A model generated the notes under the pieces. The model had not been told where the DNA came from and made no database searches. It saw nothing but the letters and a program-made list of their open reading frames with translations. From Rossellomorea aquimaris (GTDB lineage: Bacteria; Bacillota; Bacilli; Bacillales; Bacillaceae_B), in contig NZ_QNRJ01000006.1 of NCBI RefSeq assembly GCF_003315075.1, forward strand, positions 186,001 to 250,000: a DNA stretch of 64,000 nt, in the 5' to 3' direction. Positions within the stretch are counted from its first letter, which is position 1. Every line of letters begins with the position of its first letter. Of the stretch, positions 44,828 to 53,605 are shown in pieces. The translations under genes were made by a program, and so were the position numbers.

Positions 44828-45394
44828 CTATTGCTCTTTCAATATTGAATACTTTCGATAAGCCTTATAATAACTCCCGGCCAATAAAACTACCATAAAG
44901 GCCGGAAACAATTTCAAAAGGACAAATGGAGTTTCAAATAAGAATGCTTTCCAAAATAATGCACTCTCCATACTCCAAAGACCTTCATGGTATAATCCCG
45001 GATCCCTGTAGTAGCTAAAAGAATAAATCAGAAAAATCATACCAAACCAAAAGGAATAGCCCATGATTCGTTTATAATAATGACTCTTTGACTCTCGGTC
45101 AGAGAAGATTTCATTCTGGCCATCATTTTCTTTTTGCCAATACCGTATTCCACTCAGCCAGTACCCCTTCAGGTAGTTCCAACCGAAATCCTCATAGATC
45201 CCTTTGTATTCCTCGAACTTTTTCTTGGATAAATAATCTTGATAGTCCAGTCGCATCACAAATCTCTTGTCTGTTTTTTCGAAGGTGTATATTCCCAGCC
45301 CACTAATGTTTGTGCAGAGATAGCCTTTTTGTAATTGCTCGTTCAGCCAATGCTCTTCTTTTTCAATACTTATGAAAAATTTAAACTTCTTCAT
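44828..45394 (-). CDS. DUF2812 domain membrane protein
   Basis: 188 residues. The N-terminal KKFKFFISIEKEEHWLNEQL and GYLCTNISGLGIYTFEKTD pattern is that of DUF2812 proteins, which are commonly found downstream of PadR regulators. Two transmembrane segments follow (residues about 116-135 and 155-180). Start ATG 45394 after GGAAG, overlapping the PadR gene end; the frame start at 45412 is less likely. Probably the effector of the PadR cassette; function unknown. Confidence 0.8.
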   Translation of the reverse strand: MKKFKFFISIEKEEHWLNEQLQKGYLCTNISGLGIYTFEKTDKRFVMRLDYQDYLSKKKFEEYKGIYEDFGWNYLKGYWLSGIRYWQKENDGQNEIFSDRESKSHYYKRIMGYSFWFGMIFLIYSFSYYRDPGLYHEGLWSMESALFWKAFLFETPFVLLKLFPAFMVVLLAGSYYKAYRKYSILKEQ

Positions 45395-45698
45395 TCGCTT
45401 CACTTCCTTCATACAAGGATAAAAGATGCAAGAGCCTTTCTTGCTCCATTTTCAAAATAGCGCTTCCTTCTGAAGTTATACTGTAAATTTTTCTCCGGCC
45501 TGAATGTCCAACAGGTTCAATCCACCCGTGTTTATTCAAGTTTTCAATCGCACCGTATAATGTCCCGGCCGCTAACAGAACGGTCCCATTACTCATTTCT
45601 TCAATCTTCTGCATGGCAGCATAGCCGTGGAGTGGCTCACGCAGAGCTAATAAAATGTAATGCATGGTTTCAGACAACGGCAATAATTTATGTTTCAT
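45381..45698 (-). CDS. PadR-family transcriptional regulator (with DUF2812 partner)
   Basis: 105 residues. A winged helix: MHYILLALREPLHGYAAMQK, GTLYGAIENLNKHGWIEP and GRRKIYSITSEGSAILK. It overlaps the DUF2812 gene by about 14 bases and controls it, most likely as an autorepressor, since palindromic sites lie in its promoter. RBS AAAGGGTGA. Small-molecule ligands of PadR regulators are various and none is indicated. Confidence 0.88.
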   Translation of the reverse strand: MKHKLLPLSETMHYILLALREPLHGYAAMQKIEEMSNGTVLLAAGTLYGAIENLNKHGWIEPVGHSGRRKIYSITSEGSAILKMEQERLLHLLSLYEGSEANEEV

Positions 45699-45721
45699 GT
45701 TCTCACCCTTTTATTCAGTTC

Positions 45722-45775
45722 AACTATATAGTTCAGCTTAATAATAATTTATTACAGTTCAACTGAATAGTCAAC
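45722..45775 (-). promoter_or_regulatory. PadR operon promoter with candidate operators
   Basis: On the minus strand TTGACT (45769-45774), 17 bases, TAAATT (45746-45751). A perfect palindrome AACTATATAGTT (45722-45733) lies near the start site and a related GTTCAACTGAATAGTCAAC (45757-45775) overlaps the -35 region, as expected for autorepression. Confidence 0.6.
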
Positions 45776-45795
45776 CGTATTTTCAAATTTCAATC

Positions 45796-45833
45796 AAAAA
45801 AAGCCGATTTCCGCTACGTTCGGAAATCGACTT
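45796..45833 (-). terminator. Terminator of the VOC gene at 45847
   Basis: AAGCCGATTTCCG / CGGAAATCGACTT stem with one mismatch near the base, seven-base loop, T-run on the minus strand. Confidence 0.78.
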
Positions 45834-45846
45834 GCTGTATTCCATA

Positions 45847-46218
45847 TTACCAGTGGGCTTGCAGCATATTGCCATCTAGATCATAAAAGTGGAAAAAGGC
45901 ATGACCGTTATCTTCTTTAATATCATCGACCTTAACCTGATGATCCAGTAAGTGTTGATGAAATTTAGCCAGCTCCGGACTTGTAAAGCCAATGCTGAAT
46001 TCTTGTTCTTGGTTAATGGTAAAATGGGCAAAAGTTACGTCTTCTGTTGGGATTAGGATCAGTAAGAAAGGTCCTTCATTTACTTTTATCACCGCAAGTT
46101 CCTCCGTTAAGTTTACTAACTGAAGACCTAATACATCTCTGTACCAATGTGCAGACCGTTCTAAATTCTTTACTGGAATTCTAATATAATGCACTTGTTC
46201 AATGAATGAATTACTCAT
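45847..46218 (-). CDS. VOC-family protein (glyoxalase-like)
   Basis: 123 residues. QVHYIRIPVKNLERSAHWYR with the first His, then FSIGFTSPELAKFHQHLL and FHFYDLDGNMLQAHW with the closing Glu replaced by Gln/Ala. Single gene with its own terminator, RBS AAGGAGAG. Similar in fold to the VOC proteins at 43772 and 59922 but not close to either. Confidence 0.82.
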   Translation of the reverse strand: MSNSFIEQVHYIRIPVKNLERSAHWYRDVLGLQLVNLTEELAVIKVNEGPFLLILIPTEDVTFAHFTINQEQEFSIGFTSPELAKFHQHLLDHQVKVDDIKEDNGHAFFHFYDLDGNMLQAHW

Positions 46219-46354
46219 ATCCTTCTCTCCTTTTTACTGGTATATCAAGTAGTTCGCTTTCTATATACCTTCCTCTTCAAATTCCTAATTAAATTCTACA
46301 ATACTAAGATTTACTGTGAATGCACTTCATTTCTCTCTACTACTAATGTCTTTG

Positions 46355-46555
46355 TCAACTGTTATCAGTTCTATCACTATCTTCTTCCAGACCTTTCACT
46401 TTACCGTCTAAAATATCGTCTACAGGAGTGTAATGATTATTAGGGAGTTTCTTTCTTCTAATAGCTTTAATAATAATAAACGCTGGTATGGCAATATAAA
46501 CAACAAAAGCAAGTCCACTAGATAGTACCTCTTGTACGCTATTTATAATTTCCAA
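46355..46555 (-). CDS. Small membrane protein, DUF3951-like
   Basis: 66 residues with one transmembrane helix (AFVVYIAIPAFIIIKAI), then RRKKLPNNHYTPVDDIL, which resembles the short DUF3951 pattern KKLPxNxYTPxDDI. TTG start after AAGGG at seven bases. Function unknown. Confidence 0.55.
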   Translation of the reverse strand: MEIINSVQEVLSSGLAFVVYIAIPAFIIIKAIRRKKLPNNHYTPVDDILDGKVKGLEEDSDRTDNS

Positions 46556-46691
46556 CTGTTTACCCTTACCTCCCTTATAGAAAAAAATAATTTTATACTA
46601 TTAGAAAGTGAACTGCTGGAAAAAGAATCACCCGGGAGCACCTGGTTATACAGCTGATGCTCCATTAATCGATAATCTCATATGAAATATT

Positions 46692-47585
46692 TCAGAATGC
46701 CTTCCGAAAACTCTTCATACTTAAACGACCCCAATCTCCTTTTAGATCATCAAGATGCACTATACTCCAAGCGTTAAAAAAGGTTTGTCCGCGTTTGTTA
46801 AAGAAGAAGTGGTCGTCTATGCAGTAAGATGCGTGTTGGATGATCCCGTCTGAATCTTCCCACGTCACCACATCGCCCGCCCTCAAATCTTGAGAGGTGA
46901 CATGATATTCTTCAAGTTCTAAACGTTGAAGAAACGTTTGAGGATGGACCCATTCATGTATGATCCATTCTTGTTGAGTGATGGCGAACAGAGTGGCTGA
47001 TAAACAATTACTACCTGCTCTGGAGGGAAAGGTGTTGGCAAACTTAATTAAGTGTGGAGGTGTTTTGATCGGATAATCGTAGCAAATCCAATCCTCCCAT
47101 TGTTGTGCAATATCTTTCATTATTTCTTCCTTACTGTGATAAGAGAGTTCATCCCACATCGCTTTATGGAGGACTAGATACTCCTCATCCTTCACTTTTA
47201 TCATATTTCCACTGAGGGATGATGTGCCTACAGTGTAGTCAGAGATTGGATGAATCAACCCCCTGCCCGCTTCTATTTGAATGCGAAAAAGGTCGATTTT
47301 CTTCTCAACAGGAAGATGATTCACCCAGCCTGGAGGTGTCACCAGTACATAGGCCACGTCCTTTGATAGATTCCAATACTCATAACTGTTCACAAGTTGT
47401 ATCTGTTTATAAGATGAATGGTTCATAAACTCTTCGTGAGGAATGACCAAGACATTGCTTACATATTCTTTAAAACTAGCAAGTTTAGTCTCTGGGAGGA
47501 AAAAGAGATCTTTATCCGGTACATACGTTTGTATCCATTCTTTTATAGTGTTTGGTGTTGGCTGGATCTTTCTTTTCAATTTCAT
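46692..47585 (-). CDS. Possible NlpC/P60-like cysteine hydrolase, intracellular
   Basis: 297 residues. The C-terminal third has SNCLSATLFAIT (Cys 194) then DVVTWEDSDGIIQHASYCID (His 251) and FFNKRGQTFFNAW, the order of Cys and His in the NlpC/P60 papain-like fold. The N-terminal 180 residues are unrecognised. No signal peptide, so it may act inside the cell or on small peptides. The start ATG (47585) lies close to GAGGTG; TTG 47579 is an alternative. Lies 13 bases downstream of the DUF3108-like gene. Confidence 0.55.
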   Translation of the reverse strand: MKLKRKIQPTPNTIKEWIQTYVPDKDLFFLPETKLASFKEYVSNVLVIPHEEFMNHSSYKQIQLVNSYEYWNLSKDVAYVLVTPPGWVNHLPVEKKIDLFRIQIEAGRGLIHPISDYTVGTSSLSGNMIKVKDEEYLVLHKAMWDELSYHSKEEIMKDIAQQWEDWICYDYPIKTPPHLIKFANTFPSRAGSNCLSATLFAITQQEWIIHEWVHPQTFLQRLELEEYHVTSQDLRAGDVVTWEDSDGIIQHASYCIDDHFFFNKRGQTFFNAWSIVHLDDLKGDWGRLSMKSFRKAF

Positions 47586-47598
47586 TCACCTCTGTCGT

Positions 47599-48252
47599 TT
47601 ATCCTCTACGAAATTCCAAGACAAGTCCATCTCCAATCTGAGAAGACTGTTTCAGCAGCTCCTTGCTGGCAGAATCAATCCAATAATATTGAAGGGTCTC
47701 TCCAAAATACGTTTTCACCTTCCAAGCTTCAACAAAATCTTCTACCCCTCTTTTGACACGCTCTAATTCTACTACTTGAATATGAATATCGACTTTTGAC
47801 TCAAGTGTTGCATTGAAACCATCCAATTGCAGAGAGTAACCCGCCTTTAAAGGAAGCACCCGCAATATAAGCTCGACAGAAAATGTGTCAAAGTAGTTTC
47901 CGATTAATTCGAATGTTTTTTCTGTATCTTTATTCGTGATATGTACTCCTTCATCACCATATTCGGCTTTGACATGTTGACTACCATTTAAGTAATCAGT
48001 AAATGAAACGGGTCTAAACGTTGCCTTTTCAATGATTGTAATGCCTTTTCTGTTGCCTAAAATGTCTGAATTCAATTTTTGGACTCTCTCAATAGCTTCT
48101 CGGCCATTGATACGAACAAACTTTACCTTTTCAGTAGTAGAACCAACCTTTGTTTCTCTTCCGTTCTCAATAAGATAAATGTCTTTTTCATCTTCAGTCT
48201 CAGTTAATGAAGCTCCACTTATTCTGACTGATTGTGATTGACTACCTGCCAT
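47599..48252 (-). CDS. DUF3108-like protein
   Basis: 217 residues, beta-rich, no signal peptide or membrane segment. NYFDTFSVELILRVLPLKAG, then VEAWKVKTYFGETLQYYWID and SKELLKQSSQ resemble the DUF3108 type. RBS GGGGTGGGG before the ATG. It forms an apparent pair with the NlpC-like gene 13 bases downstream. Function unknown. Confidence 0.6.
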   Translation of the reverse strand: MAGSQSQSVRISGASLTETEDEKDIYLIENGRETKVGSTTEKVKFVRINGREAIERVQKLNSDILGNRKGITIIEKATFRPVSFTDYLNGSQHVKAEYGDEGVHITNKDTEKTFELIGNYFDTFSVELILRVLPLKAGYSLQLDGFNATLESKVDIHIQVVELERVKRGVEDFVEAWKVKTYFGETLQYYWIDSASKELLKQSSQIGDGLVLEFRRG

Positions 48253-48598
48253 TTCCCCACCCCTTTTTTATCTGATTTCCTCCGCCAGTTCTAGAATAAT
48301 TTCCTCCTAGTTTCGTGAAACTTTCAATAGCTTGTATTGAATTGTTAGAAATTTGTTTGTATTCACTATGTATGAATGCATTTTTAGCAAACCTGCCTCG
48401 ATAAATGCAGAAAGGCTTTAACCGGAGATGCTGATCTGCACCGATGACCAACAGTATCATATTAGGGGTTTCTACTAAACTCAGTTATTAATTCCTCTGT
48501 GGCCAGTATTGTGGCAAATTCATCATTCAAAGTAGCCATCAACTATAATTAATGCTTGTCTCCCTCACACTATAAGATCACCCTCAAGTATGATGTCT
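48253..48598. other. Non-coding or decayed stretch upstream of the DUF3108-like gene
   Basis: A 72-codon minus-strand frame (48242-48460) shows no family features, overlaps the next gene and has no RBS. The stretch probably holds decayed sequence or the promoter of the DUF3108-like gene; nothing further can be supported. Confidence 0.35.
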
Positions 48599-48639
48599 TC
48601 ACAATACCAATTATTTCAAATTCACTCATAAAACTCAAT
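48599..48639. repeat. 41-bp dispersed element, copy C
   Basis: AATACCAATTATTTCAAA, 11 variable bases, AACTCAAT; the most diverged of the four copies but with the same spacing. Confidence 0.75.
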
Positions 48640-48669
48640 GATTAACCCCCATTTACACGATTAATACAA

Positions 48670-49158
48670 CTATATGCTTTGACGGACGATCGCATCGACT
48701 ACTTGCTCAATTGGTGCAGTTGCGTCAATGATCCTTCCGTTTCTCGGAATGTCTTCTTTCGTTTCGTGCAAACGAAAGATGAGCTCCCGTTCCGATTTCT
48801 TCTCGCCAAATTCATTATCAGGTCGCGCGTCCAGGCGGCGGTTTAATGTTTCCATATCGACTTCTAGAACAAATACACCGTCAAATAAACCGATGAATTT
48901 CGAGAAGTTACGAGAGCCACCGCAGAAAAAAGTTAACGGCTCCTCCTCACTATCGATCAACGCTTTTACTTTATCTACATCCCATATATGGTTCTCATGG
49001 GAGGCGGTGTCGGTCTGTTCACCAGTTTCCGGATCGCCCTGATAGGCTAGTTCCCGGTCACCATGAATAGCTTGATAGCCGCGACGCTGCAATTCATTAC
49101 AGACAGTGGTTTTGCCAGTGCAGGATACACCTTCAATCAGATAATTCTTAACGCCCAT
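48670..49158 (-). CDS. AAA/P-loop small kinase-like protein
   Basis: 162 residues. Walker A GVSCTGKTTVCNEL at residues 10-23, an acidic residue in AIHGDRELAYQGD, and VFVLEVDMETLNRRLDARPD, which fits a LID-type arginine pair. Shikimate/adenylate kinase-like fold; often annotated as AAA ATPase or nucleoside kinase. Start ATG 49158 after AAGGAGG; the frame to 49338 is not supported. Substrate unknown. Confidence 0.78.
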   Translation of the reverse strand: MGVKNYLIEGVSCTGKTTVCNELQRRGYQAIHGDRELAYQGDPETGEQTDTASHENHIWDVDKVKALIDSEEEPLTFFCGGSRNFSKFIGLFDGVFVLEVDMETLNRRLDARPDNEFGEKKSERELIFRLHETKEDIPRNGRIIDATAPIEQVVDAIVRQSI

Positions 49159-49279
49159 TCCTAAAGCCTCCTTTTCATTAGAAACTAATAAGTAAGCTTT
49201 CAAAATTTGGCATCTCGTTGAAAGCTTAATGTTATCATTAACCCAATACTCCCAATAGTGTAAGTACTTAGATTCACAA

Positions 49280-49801
49280 TCAATCAAACGTAATTTCTTT
49301 ACTCGGGTAAACATCTGCAAACCAACGTAATACTCCATTATGATGGTTTATAATTTGTTGGGCAGTAATGTCCTGTGAATCCCAGGTGCTGTGTGCATCT
49401 GAAGCTAAAGTGACCTTATATTCCATACTAAAGGCTCTTCTACAGGTTGTATCAACACACGCTTCTGTTTGAATTCCTGCAATGACTAAATGTTCAATCC
49501 CTAGTTTTTTCAGTTCATCATCTAATGAAGTATGAAAAAATGAATCCGGAGTCGTTTTTTGAATGATGACATCTTCTGTGTTTGGAGTAATGGCAGGATG
49601 AATCTCCCATCCCTTTGTGCCATATTCCAAGGGTTTACCAGCAGGCGCATTATGTTGTATATAAAGAATGGGTGTCTCGGTAGAGCGTGCTTTTTCGATT
49701 AAATCTTTTAAAGTTTCTATTAATCTTTCTCCTTTCGACACAACATGCCCTTCTTGAAACATCCCATTTTGGACATCTATCACCAGTAGTGCATTCTTCA
49801 T
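49280..49801 (-). CDS. Cysteine hydrolase, isochorismatase family
   Basis: 173 residues. LLVIDVQNGMF with catalytic Asp 9, IIQKTTPDSFF with Lys 82 and IQTEACVDTTCR with Cys 115 make the Asp-Lys-Cys triad of the isochorismatase-like hydrolases (nicotinamidase, ureidoacrylate hydrolase). Substrate unknown. RBS GGGGGGAG. Lies about 120 bases upstream of the kinase-like gene on the same strand. Confidence 0.88.
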   Translation of the reverse strand: MKNALLVIDVQNGMFQEGHVVSKGERLIETLKDLIEKARSTETPILYIQHNAPAGKPLEYGTKGWEIHPAITPNTEDVIIQKTTPDSFFHTSLDDELKKLGIEHLVIAGIQTEACVDTTCRRAFSMEYKVTLASDAHSTWDSQDITAQQIINHHNGVLRWFADVYPSKEITFD

Positions 49802-49974
49802 GATTCTCCCCCCACTTGAGATAACCTCTTTCCATTAAGGTTTTTCCTTGTATTTCATTAATGAGACTTAACCCGGCTTACAAACGAACGTAATTCCTGA
49901 GTACTAATTGAAATGATTATGACTTCTGTAAAGCAATCATATCCTTATTTGAATAAGAGTTCCTTAATATCTTA

Positions 49975-50397
49975 TTAATTAAAAATAAACTTCATATAGT
50001 CTGCGTGACCTCTTATTAGTTCAGTTTCTTCGTCAGTTGATACCCAAAAAAATTGAAAGGTAAGTTCTTTTTCTTCACCTCCACCTGTAGGGTTATGCTC
50101 CCATTCATCAGCAATTTCATTACAAACTATTTTATAAAAATACCTATTATGTATAGCACCATCATCATTTTTCCAGTAGTCTTCTGAAATCAATTTTTCC
50201 ACTTCCATCCCTTGAATTCCAGTTTCCTCTTTGATTTCTCTAATTACTGCCTTATACGTGTCTTCATTCTCTTTTACTGTACCTTTAGGTATTTGAATAC
50301 CAGCCTCAGGAATACCCTTGTGCCGAAATACCAATACTTGTGTCTTTTCATCTAGTACTCTAGTGACGTATCCATAAACTTTTTTTATTGGTAGCAT
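49975..50397 (-). CDS. Nudix hydrolase
   Basis: 140 residues. A complete Nudix box GTVKENEDTYKAVIREIKEE and TGI at about residues 39-61. GIQIPKG leads into it, and YRYFYK-like sequence (IHNRYFYKIVCNE) follows. Probably hydrolyses a nucleoside diphosphate derivative. Start ATG 50397 after GGAG; the frame to 50424 contains the RBS region. Single gene. Confidence 0.87.
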   Translation of the reverse strand: MLPIKKVYGYVTRVLDEKTQVLVFRHKGIPEAGIQIPKGTVKENEDTYKAVIREIKEETGIQGMEVEKLISEDYWKNDDGAIHNRYFYKIVCNEIADEWEHNPTGGGEEKELTFQFFWVSTDEETELIRGHADYMKFIFN

Positions 50398-50524
50398 ACA
50401 TACACTCTCCAATGTTAATTTCATTCTCTATAGAGTATGATACCGTTCACCGTAACGCCTTTAAAGGTAAAATTAGCGAATTTCAAAATTTCTCATAATA
50501 TTTTTTTGGAATTTTCCTCTAGGC

Positions 50525-50560
50525 AAAAAAGGATCTGGAAGCTTGCTTTCAGATCCTTTC
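50525..50560 (-). terminator. Terminator of the PadR-DUF1048 operon
   Basis: AAAGGATCTG / CAGATCCTTT stem, 12-base loop, T-run on the minus strand; about 155 bases past the DUF1048 stop. Confidence 0.7.
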
Positions 50561-50714
50561 CATTTCCCCCCCCTATAAAAGGCGCTAGTTTCTCCAGTAC
50601 TCAGTCAGACTGATATTCTGTAATACTTACTACCGGGATAAAAAAATAACCGAATAGTGAAGGTGTAAATACCACATTTTCAAGCAGCTATTCAGTCGGT
50701 ATGATCTATTGAAT

Positions 50715-51059
50715 TTACTTTTCTCCACGGCCAATCGCATCGTTCAACTTAGCGCGATGCTTGTCATTCCATGTTTCCGAGTCCTTTACCAGTTCATCAC
50801 AGAAAGCAGCTACGTCCTCACCCGTGAGGTCAGTGACTTTCTTGCCTTCCGCTGCACCTTCTTCGAACAGGTCGAGAATACCATTAAAGATACGGCTTGT
50901 GTCCTTCCAGTCGGTGATACCCCCAGCGGTCCACATATATTTTTGGATCGCTTTGTAAGCATGGAGGTACTCACTTGGAAGTGTCTTCGCGCGAGCCTCC
51001 ATTGCTCTCCATTCCCGCTTGTCGGCCAAACTTCCGGTGATTTTTTCAATAAATTTCAT
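50715..51059 (-). CDS. DUF1048 domain protein
   Basis: 114 residues, helical. [33 protein letters not shown] and [20 protein letters not shown] are the DUF1048 pattern, a family usually downstream of a PadR regulator, sometimes linked to efflux or stress. It starts one base after the PadR stop; RBS AAGGAGAG lies in the PadR end. Function unknown. Confidence 0.85.
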   Translation of the reverse strand: MKFIEKITGSLADKREWRAMEARAKTLPSEYLHAYKAIQKYMWTAGGITDWKDTSRIFNGILDLFEEGAAEGKKVTDLTGEDVAAFCDELVKDSETWNDKHRAKLNDAIGRGEK

Positions 51060-51060
51060 T

Positions 51061-51399
51061 TTACCCTCTCCTTTTGATTTCTTTCGTTTTGAGTTCGTTC
51101 ATTTTGCTTGAGACGAAATCCCATTTTCCCCAGAAGATTTCGAGTTTCTCATGACCTGCTTCGTTAAGTGTGTAGAATTTTCTCGGCGGCCCCACGGTAG
51201 ATCGCTTTTTTTCGATGTTCACCAGATTGTTTTTCTCAAGGCGCATGGTGATCGTATACACTGTGCCTTCAACCACATCCGTGAAGCCAAGCTCTCTCAG
51301 CTGTTGCGTGATTTCATAGCCATACGTTTCACCGCGGCTGATGATTTCTAGCACACAACCCTCAAGTACCCCTTTTAGCATTTCAGTGAAATTTTCCAA
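51061..51399 (-). CDS. PadR-family regulator (with DUF1048 partner)
   Basis: 112 residues, winged helix: [40 protein letters not shown] and [17 protein letters not shown]. The start is TTG after GAGGGGG. It probably represses its own two-gene operon through the palindrome-like site next to its promoter. Ligand unknown. Distinct in sequence from the PadR at 45381. Confidence 0.9.
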   Translation of the reverse strand: MENFTEMLKGVLEGCVLEIISRGETYGYEITQQLRELGFTDVVEGTVYTITMRLEKNNLVNIEKKRSTVGPPRKFYTLNEAGHEKLEIFWGKWDFVSSKMNELKTKEIKRRG

Positions 51400-51469
51400 C
51401 TATACACCCCCTCAATTGTATTTTCCTATATTCTCAGTACTTTGTTTCAGAGGAATTTCGGTATTGTAC

Positions 51470-51522
51470 TTAGTATTACTTACTACTGGTATATAGTATG
51501 ACAAAGTAGCTTGAATTGTCAA
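51470..51522 (-). promoter_or_regulatory. PadR-DUF1048 promoter with operator-like motif
   Basis: Minus strand: TTGACA (51517-51522), 18 bases, TACTAT (51493-51498). Immediately downstream lies AGTA-N8-TACT-type sequence (51472-51487). A very similar motif (TAATACTTACTACCGGGATA) occurs at 50618-50637 on the other side of the operon. Confidence 0.55.
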
Positions 51523-51532
51523 GAAAATTTTT

Positions 51533-51569
51533 AAAAGCTGAAGACGGACTACCCGATCTTCAGCTTTTA
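51533..51569 (-). terminator. Terminator of the methyltransferase gene at 51671
   Basis: AAAAGCTGAAG / CTTCAGCTTTT stem with a loop of 14 bases; T-rich on the minus strand. It lies ten bases before the PadR -35 box. Confidence 0.72.
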
Positions 51570-51670
51570 TTTCGTTGATTTATATTAAAGACTAGTTTAG
51601 AAAGAAAAGGTATCTCCCAGTTGATAAATTTTCCTATATTTTTTTTGAAATTAAGATTATATTCCAGTCC

Positions 51671-52393
51671 CTAGATTTCCAGAAGCTTTCTTGACATAGC
51701 CTTTACTATAAGAAAGTGAGGGCTGGTCATGAGATAGCGATAAGACTTTTCTTTCACTTCTTTCATCCTTTCTTGCGGTTGGGGTTCAATCAGCTCATCG
51801 AGATTGAAAAATTGAGTGGTTTCATTAATAATACTCTGCATGGGCCTTCTGTAAAAACTTACGTCAATCGTAATATTCGGTTTGTTCCAGGTTTCTGTTA
51901 AGAATTGGGTCTTAAAATAATCTTCGCATTGGTGTCTTGTATAGTCCATAAATGGGTGATGAACCGAAAATAAAAAGGTTCCACCTGCTTTTAGAATGCG
52001 ATGGAATTCTTGAAATGTATGAGTCCAATCCTTTAGATAATGAAGCGTAAGTGAGCTTACAATCACATCAAAGGAATCATCCTCAAACGGAAGGGACTCT
52101 TGAAGATCATGACAAAGAAGTGTCGCTTCGTCCCCTAATCGATGCCGCGCTGCTTTTACCATTTCGGAACTACTATCTATACCAGTGACCTCAGCCCCCT
52201 GAAGCAATAATTGAGAAGAATACCATCCCGCCGCACAACCGGCATCAAGCACCCTTTTCCCTTTTAATCGGGAGGGCAAAGCCTTCATCATGGCTGGTCG
52301 TTCATAATAAGCGTTATAAGGACTTTTCTCATCAACGTCGTTTTGATATGTATTGGCTAACTTATTATAAATGTCTTTAGTAGAATTTCTCAT
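51671..52393 (-). CDS. Class I SAM-dependent methyltransferase
   Basis: 240 residues. [15 protein letters not shown] (motif I), [14 protein letters not shown] with the acidic strand-2 residue, [16 protein letters not shown] (motif II) and [17 protein letters not shown] (motif III). The rest of the molecule has a helical cap and is typical of UbiE/COQ5-like enzymes. Start ATG five bases after AAGGA. Substrate unknown. Confidence 0.87.
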   Translation of the reverse strand: MRNSTKDIYNKLANTYQNDVDEKSPYNAYYERPAMMKALPSRLKGKRVLDAGCAAGWYSSQLLLQGAEVTGIDSSSEMVKAARHRLGDEATLLCHDLQESLPFEDDSFDVIVSSLTLHYLKDWTHTFQEFHRILKAGGTFLFSVHHPFMDYTRHQCEDYFKTQFLTETWNKPNITIDVSFYRRPMQSIINETTQFFNLDELIEPQPQERMKEVKEKSYRYLMTSPHFLIVKAMSRKLLEI

Positions 52394-52499
52394 TTCATTC
52401 CTTCTTTCATGACAAGGGAGTGGTTGCTTTTAACAATCACCGCCTGGTTAATTATCTTACTTATTTTCGATATCACTTTCAGTGGTTCCCAAAAAGTAA

Positions 52500-52784
52500 T
52501 TATCTCTTACCTTTTCGTTCTAAAAGAATAGGTGCTATATTTAGTAAGATTGAAGCAATTGTCAAAAACCATAGTGCCCTTGCCATACCAGGCACTACAT
52601 CCGATAAAGCCGCCCAATCTTCCACCTTTACCCACCGAGATACATAACTGTAATCTGCACAAAGTGTTAATGCTGTAAATGATAACCCTAACGCCATAGC
52701 GAGCTTATAGTCCTTTCCTGCTGTATACATATAAAGATTTATAACAGTTGCTACTATTGCAATAACCCCTAATATTACCCACAT
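52500..52784 (-). CDS. Hypothetical membrane protein
   Basis: 94 residues with three transmembrane segments (VILGVIAIVATVINLYMY, LGLSFTALTLCADYSYV and LWFLTIASILLNIAPILL). RBS GGAGGAAG before the ATG. No family recognised; no partner next to it. Confidence 0.65.
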   Translation of the reverse strand: MWVILGVIAIVATVINLYMYTAGKDYKLAMALGLSFTALTLCADYSYVSRWVKVEDWAALSDVVPGMARALWFLTIASILLNIAPILLERKGKR

Positions 52785-52977
52785 AACTCTTCCTCCATAT
52801 ATTTTTATTTATAACATTCAATAATACTCATGTGCTTCATTTCAATTTTCGCATTACTTTTTTATCAGACATTAATTCAGGTACCACATGTTAGTTGAAT
52901 AAGAAAATATACTACCTGATTGAGGAGGACAATTGGTTTCAAATAGCTCCATCGCCCCATATGGGCAACAATGAAGT

Positions 52978-53424
52978 TCACTCAACAACCGTAAACTCGA
53001 TATAAGGCATCTTTTCGTTAGCTTCTTCCATGGCATCATATAGTTCTAATACTACTTTCTCATACTCGTTTTTGGGGTCATTGTTCTTTATATAATCTAC
53101 GGTATTATCGTTACCTATATAAATTGCACGGTATTTATGCGCTTCTGAATCTATGACATCGACAATGCCAGAAGAAAAGTGGTCGTTTAACCCTGAAAAA
53201 CCATCTGCAACAGATAACCTAGCTGCTTCTTCCCCTGCCTTTTCAATTTTAATTTCGGTGTATCGCAAGGTTTTATTTGTCATCTCTTTTCTAGTTAAAA
53301 CAGTACTTTTTGGAGGGGAATCAAAATCGTTGACCTCAAGCTTTTCATAAATAATAGAATCTCCATTATTAAAACAACCAGCTAGAAGAAAAGCTGCCAT
53401 TATAATATATAAACAATATTTAAT
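52978..53424 (-). CDS. Putative lipoprotein with ATT start codon
   Basis: A first ATG at 53400 would give a signal of only eight residues before the lipobox Cys (MAAFLLAGC). The frame continues upstream in sense codons to AAGGAGG. Seven bases after AAGGAGG stands ATT (53422-53424), giving KYCLYIIMAAFLLAGC behind the start, a normal lipoprotein signal with an early Lys. No ATG, GTG or TTG exists in that stretch. The mature protein has charged, soluble residues and no family. I favour ATT as start, with ATG 53400 as alternative. Confidence 0.65.
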   Translation of the reverse strand: MKYCLYIIMAAFLLAGCFNNGDSIIYEKLEVNDFDSPPKSTVLTRKEMTNKTLRYTEIKIEKAGEEAARLSVADGFSGLNDHFSSGIVDVIDSEAHKYRAIYIGNDNTVDYIKNNDPKNEYEKVVLELYDAMEEANEKMPYIEFTVVE

Positions 53425-53605
53425 AAGAACGCCTCCTTAACGCTTGGCACCAAAGCATATTCAACAACTTAAATGACAGTTTCGTGGATTGTATATAGGA
53501 CTACAACCAATATCCTACTCAAAAAGTAGAACAAAAAAGCTGAAGAACCGTGCGTTGAACTTCAACCCTTGTCATTCTTTAGAAAAGCTTCAGATTGTTC
53601 AAATT

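Noticed and set aside
46648-46676. GGAGCA/TGCTCC hairpin after the NlpC-like gene
   Set aside because: Only six base pairs and no adjacent T-run; too weak to call as terminator.
48242-48460. 72-codon minus-strand ORF upstream of the DUF3108-like gene
   Set aside because: Contains the RBS region of the next gene, no RBS of its own, unlikely composition.
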